A stretch of DNA of 54,615 nucleotides from an uncultured Sterolibacterium sp. Its GTDB lineage: Bacteria; Pseudomonadota; Gammaproteobacteria; Burkholderiales; Rhodocyclaceae. The stretch lies in NCBI GenBank assembly GCA_903930535.1, contig CAIYYX010000015.1:1-54615 (forward strand), read 5' to 3'. The position numbers and the translations under genes are program-made. Positions 51,103 to 54,615 of the stretch are shown piece by piece; position 1 is the first letter of the stretch, and each line of letters opens with the position of its first letter. The notes beneath the pieces were generated by a model, which saw nothing but the letters and a program-made list of their open reading frames with translations, was not told where the DNA came from and ran no database searches.

Positions 51103-53505
51103 ATGGCTCGTCATATCGGCCGTTTCGAAATTCTCAGCGAACTTGGACGAGGCGCCCAGAGCGTCGTCTATCGCGGTTTCGATCCTCATCTGCAACGCGA
51201 GGTGGCGTTGAAGACCCTGTCTTTGGGCCGGCCGGGCAGCCCGAGGAGTGCCCGCCAGATAGAAGACAACGCCCGCCTGATGGCGGAGGCGAGAACCGTC
51301 AGCAAGCTGCGCCACCCCAACATCGTGACCATATTCGAAGCCGGCGAAGAAGGGAATGAGCCCTATCTGGTGTTCGAATATGTCGCCGGCCGCAATCTCG
51401 AACAGTTGCTCCGTGCCGACGGTGCGCTGCCGCCGCCGCGCGCCGCCGGGCTGATGGTGGCCATCCTCGACGCGCTGATCCAGGCCCACGCCCAAGGCAT
51501 CATCCACCGCGATCTCAAGCCTTCCAATATCCTCATCGATGGCAGCGGCACGCCGCGGGTGATGGACTTCGGCATCAGCGTCGGGTTGCTCGATGAGCAG
51601 CTTCAGGAGGCCGAACGGGGCCTGCTCGGCACGCCTTGCTACATGTCCCCGGAGTATGTCAAAAACCGCGTGGTGAGCGCGAGTTCAGACATCTACGCGG
51701 CAGGCCTGGTGCTCCTGGAGATGCTCAGCGGACGCCGGGCGGTAGAAGGCAAGAGTCTTGCCGAAATCCTTTCCCGCGTGGCCAATGAACCCATTTGCCT
51801 GCCCGCCGACATGCCGATCGACGAGCGCCTGGGCGATATCATTCTCAAGGCCTGCGAGCCCGATCCAGAGACGCGCTTTGCCAGCGCCCAGCAGATGCAG
51901 CAGGCGCTTGCCGCCTATCTCGATGTCGGCGAGTCTGCGGCCGGACCCCAAGCGGGTGAGAACAAGGGCCAGAGCACCCTGGAATTCCTGATTCGGCGCA
52001 TGCGTCACAAGACGGATTTCCCGGCGCTTTCCGATTCCGTGGTGGCGATCAACAAGCTGACCGAGTCGGACATGGAGAATATGGACCGGCTCTCCAACAC
52101 CATACTCAAGGATTTCGGCTTGACCAACAGAGTTCTGCGCCTGGTCAATTCCGCCTATTACCGCCATGTCGGCGGCGGCGGCATCAGCACCGTGACGCGC
52201 GCGGTGATCGTGCTCGGCTTCGACGCCATCCGCAACATCGCCATCACCGTGATGCTGTTTGAGCATTTGCAGAACAAGGGCAATGCCGGCCAGCTCAAGG
52301 AGGCATTTCTGCGCGCCAACTTCGCAGGTTTCCTGGCGCGCAACATGAGTCTGAAAATCATGCCGCGCGAGAGCGAGGAAGCCTTCATCTGTTCCCTGTT
52401 CTACGGCTTAGGCCGCCTGCTGGCGCAATACTATTTCCCGGAGGAGGTGGAAGCGGTCGTCAAGGTGATGCAGCAGAAGCAATGCAGCTACGAGGCGGCC
52501 GCGACAAAGGTGCTGGGCATCAGCTTCGAGGAACTGGGTATCGGCATTGCCCGCATCTGGGGATTCCCGCAGGCCATCATCGGCAGCATGAGCCGGCTGC
52601 CAGAAGGGGTGGTGAAGAAACCGGTCACGCACGAGGAAGGCTTGCACGTGATTTCCGGTTTTGCCAACGAGTTGTGCGAGGCCATCGCCGGCACGCCGCC
52701 TGAGGATCGCCTCAAGGTTCTGCAGAAGATCAGCGAACGCTATGCCTGCCTGCAGTTTTCCGAACATCATTTGCGCGACACCCTGGAGAAGTCTTTTCAG
52801 GACCTGACCCAGGTCGCCGTCATCCTGCGCGTGAATCTGAAGCAGAGTCCCTTCGTGCGTCAGATCAAGGTTTGGTCCGGCAGCGTGCAGACGGAGGAGA
52901 TTGACCAGGATCTTGTCGAGACCATTCTCGGCAAAACCTCGATAATCGGCGCCGTGGATCCGCAGGAGGCTGAAGCCGCTCCGGCAACCGTCGATGCCCA
53001 GGCCGTCCTCGCCGCCGGCATTCAGGACATCAGCAATTCCCTGGTCGAGGATGTCGCATTGAATGACATCCTGCGCATCACCCTCGAGACCATTTACCGG
53101 GCCATGGGTTTTACCCGCGTGATACTTTGCCTGCGCGATCTGAAGAGCAATCACATGGTCGGCCGCTTCGGCTTCGGCCCGGACACCGGCGAGGTGGTGC
53201 GCCACTTCCGCTTCCCCCTGAGCTTCGCCCCTGACGTGTTTCACGCTGCGATCTCCAAGGGTCTGGACATTCTCATCAGCGACGTCAACGACCCCAAGAT
53301 CAAGGACCGCATCCCGGACTGGTACGGCAAGCATGTGCCGGCTTCGACCTTCGTCCTGTTTCCGCTGCTGATCAAGGGAAAGCCTGTGGCGCTGATCTAC
53401 TGCGACAAGGAGAAGCCGGGTGCGATCGTCATCGCGGAGAAGGAGTTGTCGCTCCTGAAGACGCTGCGCAACCAGGCCCTGCTGGCGATCAAGCAGCAGG
53501 TTTGA
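51103..53505 (+). CDS. Ser/Thr protein kinase fused to HDOD and GAF domains
   Basis: An 800-residue cytoplasmic protein with a full eukaryote-like kinase at the N-terminus (about 7-272): ELGRGAQSVVY, ATP-lysine Lys37 (VALKTL), HRDLKPSN with Asp137, DFG at 155-157 and GTPCYMSPE. An HDOD domain (about 300-510) follows, without the HD metal pair, and then a GAF domain (about 640-795: ALNDILRITLETIYRAMGFTRVILCLRDLKS). The open frame goes back to 50974, but MARHIGRFEIL at 51103 is the usual kinase start. I know no standard name for this exact architecture. It is followed 1 bp later by the DsbC-like gene. Confidence 0.9.
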   Translation: MARHIGRFEILSELGRGAQSVVYRGFDPHLQREVALKTLSLGRPGSPRSARQIEDNARLMAEARTVSKLRHPNIVTIFEAGEEGNEPYLVFEYVAGRNLEQLLRADGALPPPRAAGLMVAILDALIQAHAQGIIHRDLKPSNILIDGSGTPRVMDFGISVGLLDEQLQEAERGLLGTPCYMSPEYVKNRVVSASSDIYAAGLVLLEMLSGRRAVEGKSLAEILSRVANEPICLPADMPIDERLGDIILKACEPDPETRFASAQQMQQALAAYLDVGESAAGPQAGENKGQSTLEFLIRRMRHKTDFPALSDSVVAINKLTESDMENMDRLSNTILKDFGLTNRVLRLVNSAYYRHVGGGGISTVTRAVIVLGFDAIRNIAITVMLFEHLQNKGNAGQLKEAFLRANFAGFLARNMSLKIMPRESEEAFICSLFYGLGRLLAQYYFPEEVEAVVKVMQQKQCSYEAAATKVLGISFEELGIGIARIWGFPQAIIGSMSRLPEGVVKKPVTHEEGLHVISGFANELCEAIAGTPPEDRLKVLQKISERYACLQFSEHHLRDTLEKSFQDLTQVAVILRVNLKQSPFVRQIKVWSGSVQTEEIDQDLVETILGKTSIIGAVDPQEAEAAPATVDAQAVLAAGIQDISNSLVEDVALNDILRITLETIYRAMGFTRVILCLRDLKSNHMVGRFGFGPDTGEVVRHFRFPLSFAPDVFHAAISKGLDILISDVNDPKIKDRIPDWYGKHVPASTFVLFPLLIKGKPVALIYCDKEKPGAIVIAEKELSLLKTLRNQALLAIKQQV

Positions 53506-53506
53506 C

Positions 53507-54211
53507 ATGAAAAGGCTCTTCCTCCTTGGAATGCTGTCCATCTTCTGCCTCTCTGCCCTGGCTGACGAGGCGGCGATCAGACGTGCTTTGGAAGGCAAGG
53601 TCGGCGCGTCCATCGAGCATGTCGTCAAGACCTCCTATCCGGGTTTCTACGAGGTGTATTTCAACAAGCAGATCGGCTATACGAATGAGGACGGCGGCTT
53701 TCTTCTCGTCGGCAACCTGGTCGATATCAGGAGCGGCCAGAACCTGACCCAGCAGCGGCTGCGCAAACTCACCGCCATCACCTTCTCCTCGCTGCCGCTG
53801 GAGTTTGCCATCAAGCGGGTGCGCGGCAAGGGCACGCACACGCTGGCGGTGTTTTCCGATCCGCTCTGTCCCTTCTGCAAGAACCTGGAGAAGGAGCTTG
53901 CCAAGGTGAATGATGTCACTATCTACACTTTCCTCACGCCCTTCGAACATCTGCATCCGGGCGCGACGGAGAAGGCGCGGGCCATCTGGTGCGCGCCCGA
54001 CCGCGCCAAGGCATGGCAGGCGTTCATGGAGAGAGCGGAGCCGCCGGCTGCGAGGAGTTGCGCAGACCCTGTCGCCAGGCTGGTCGAACTCGGCGACAAG
54101 TACGGTTTCAACAGCACGCCCACCCTGGTTTTCGCCGACGGTGCCGTGGTCATGCGCGCCCTTTCCGCGGCGCAGATTGAGCGGCTGATGGCCGATTCGG
54201 GGACAAGATGA
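53507..54211 (+). CDS. DsbC-like periplasmic disulfide isomerase
   Basis: A 234-residue exported thioredoxin-fold protein with signal peptide MKRLFLLGMLSIFCLSALA, an N-terminal DsbC dimerisation domain (about 20-85: YEVYFNKQIGYTNEDGGFLLVG) and the active site CPFC (Cys121, Cys124; DsbC has CGYC). The cis-Pro region is STPTLVF. Disulfide reduction or isomerisation in the periplasm is expected. It overlaps greB by 4 bp. Confidence 0.9.
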   Translation: MKRLFLLGMLSIFCLSALADEAAIRRALEGKVGASIEHVVKTSYPGFYEVYFNKQIGYTNEDGGFLLVGNLVDIRSGQNLTQQRLRKLTAITFSSLPLEFAIKRVRGKGTHTLAVFSDPLCPFCKNLEKELAKVNDVTIYTFLTPFEHLHPGATEKARAIWCAPDRAKAWQAFMERAEPPAARSCADPVARLVELGDKYGFNSTPTLVFADGAVVMRALSAAQIERLMADSGTR

Positions 54212-54615
54212 GCAAGGCTTTTACAAGGGAAAACGCGGAAGACGTGGATGGTGACGACGATGAAGCGCCAGTCATCCCCCCCCTCCCCGGAAACAAGAAC
54301 TATATGACGACGACCGGCTATGGCAGGCTGCAGTCGGAACTGGAACTGCTCGTCAAGTCCGAGCGCCCGGCGCTGGTGCAAGTCGTCTCCTGGGCTGCAG
54401 GCAATGGCGACCGCTCAGAGAACGGCGATTACATTTACGGAAAGCGTCGCCTGCGCGAGATCGACTGGCGCATCCGCTATCTGCTGAAGCGGCTGGAGAC
54501 TGCGGTGGTGGTCGATCCGGCCTTGCAGGAAAACCGCGAGCAGGTGTTTTTCGGCGCCACCATCACCATCGCCGACACAGACGGGAGCCAGGCCAGTTAC
54601 CAGATCGTCGGCGTC
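54208..54615 (+). CDS. greB: GreB transcript-cleavage factor (N-terminal part)
   Basis: The first 136 codons of a Gre factor; the gene continues past the right edge. An acidic N-terminal extension (about 30 residues, DVDGDDDEAP) precedes YMTTTGYGRLQSELELLV. The coiled-coil tip has GDRSENGDY, with the Asp and Glu that hold the catalytic metal in RNA polymerase, and KRRLREIDWRIRYLLKRLE, which is GreB-like. GreB helps backtracked RNA polymerase by stimulating RNA cleavage. It overlaps the DsbC-like gene by 4 bp. Confidence 0.92.
   Translation, partial: MSKAFTRENAEDVDGDDDEAPVIPPLPGNKNYMTTTGYGRLQSELELLVKSERPALVQVVSWAAGNGDRSENGDYIYGKRRLREIDWRIRYLLKRLETAVVVDPALQENREQVFFGATITIADTDGSQASYQIVGV

Overview
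The window reads as chromosome of a metabolically versatile, high-GC betaproteobacterium. A Rhodocyclales/Sterolibacteriaceae-like organism is my best guess, inferred from gene content only: CoA-dependent phenylpropanoid degradation, a UbiD decarboxylase, Hsp33, MetY, GreB and a very dense two-component/c-di-GMP repertoire. I see no rRNA, tRNA, CRISPR array, phage or insertion sequence. Genes are packed tightly, with many 4-8 bp stop/start overlaps. No gene-free stretch exceeds about 300 bp.

Region 1 (1-3.3 kb) is a probable light/B12-responsive locus. A CarH/LitR-type MerR regulator with the complete cobalamin-ligand motif is divergent from a glutathione peroxidase-folE2-small membrane protein-FAD oxidoreductase operon. 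Two identical TTGTCCTGGACAA palindromes lie in the shared promoter region. Region 2 (3.3-17.1 kb) is a ferulate/p-coumarate (phenylpropanoid) catabolic cluster. It holds an hydroxycinnamoyl-CoA hydratase-lyase, a vanillin-type aldehyde dehydrogenase, a TetR repressor, a DoxX protein, an acyl-CoA dehydrogenase, an aryl-CoA ligase and a branched-chain-amino-acid-type ABC importer. Three near-identical TetR-like operators sit just downstream of the three promoters. A UbiD decarboxylase with a small acidic partner gene follows on the other strand.

Region 3 (17.2-23.5 kb) carries hslO, an ArsC-like reductase, a vapBC toxin-antitoxin pair with a perfect operator palindrome, and a MacA/MacB-like efflux operon with two permeases. 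Region 4 (23.5-35.5 kb) is the most unusual part. Two adjacent minus-strand operons encode two sensor kinases, several response regulators, an Hpt protein and a diguanylate cyclase. They surround what looks like an exopolysaccharide machine: a processive GT2 synthase, a membrane-anchored HEAT-repeat protein and a TPR/YaiO-type outer-membrane barrel. One kinase carries a FixL-like PAS domain with the heme-ligand histidine.

Region 5 (35.5-54.6 kb) is mixed. It contains a fumarylacetoacetase-family hydrolase and a LexA-like repressor-umuD-umuC mutagenesis cassette with its own palindrome. It also has a PilZ-HDOD protein, a UbiE-like methyltransferase with a DsbA-family protein, small orphan proteins, a large EAL phosphodiesterase with degenerate GGDEF, a GIY-YIG protein, an MFS transporter, a hydrolase, metY, a Ser/Thr kinase-HDOD-GAF fusion, a DsbC-like protein and the start of greB. 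All functional statements are from sequence reading and family knowledge; no database search was run.
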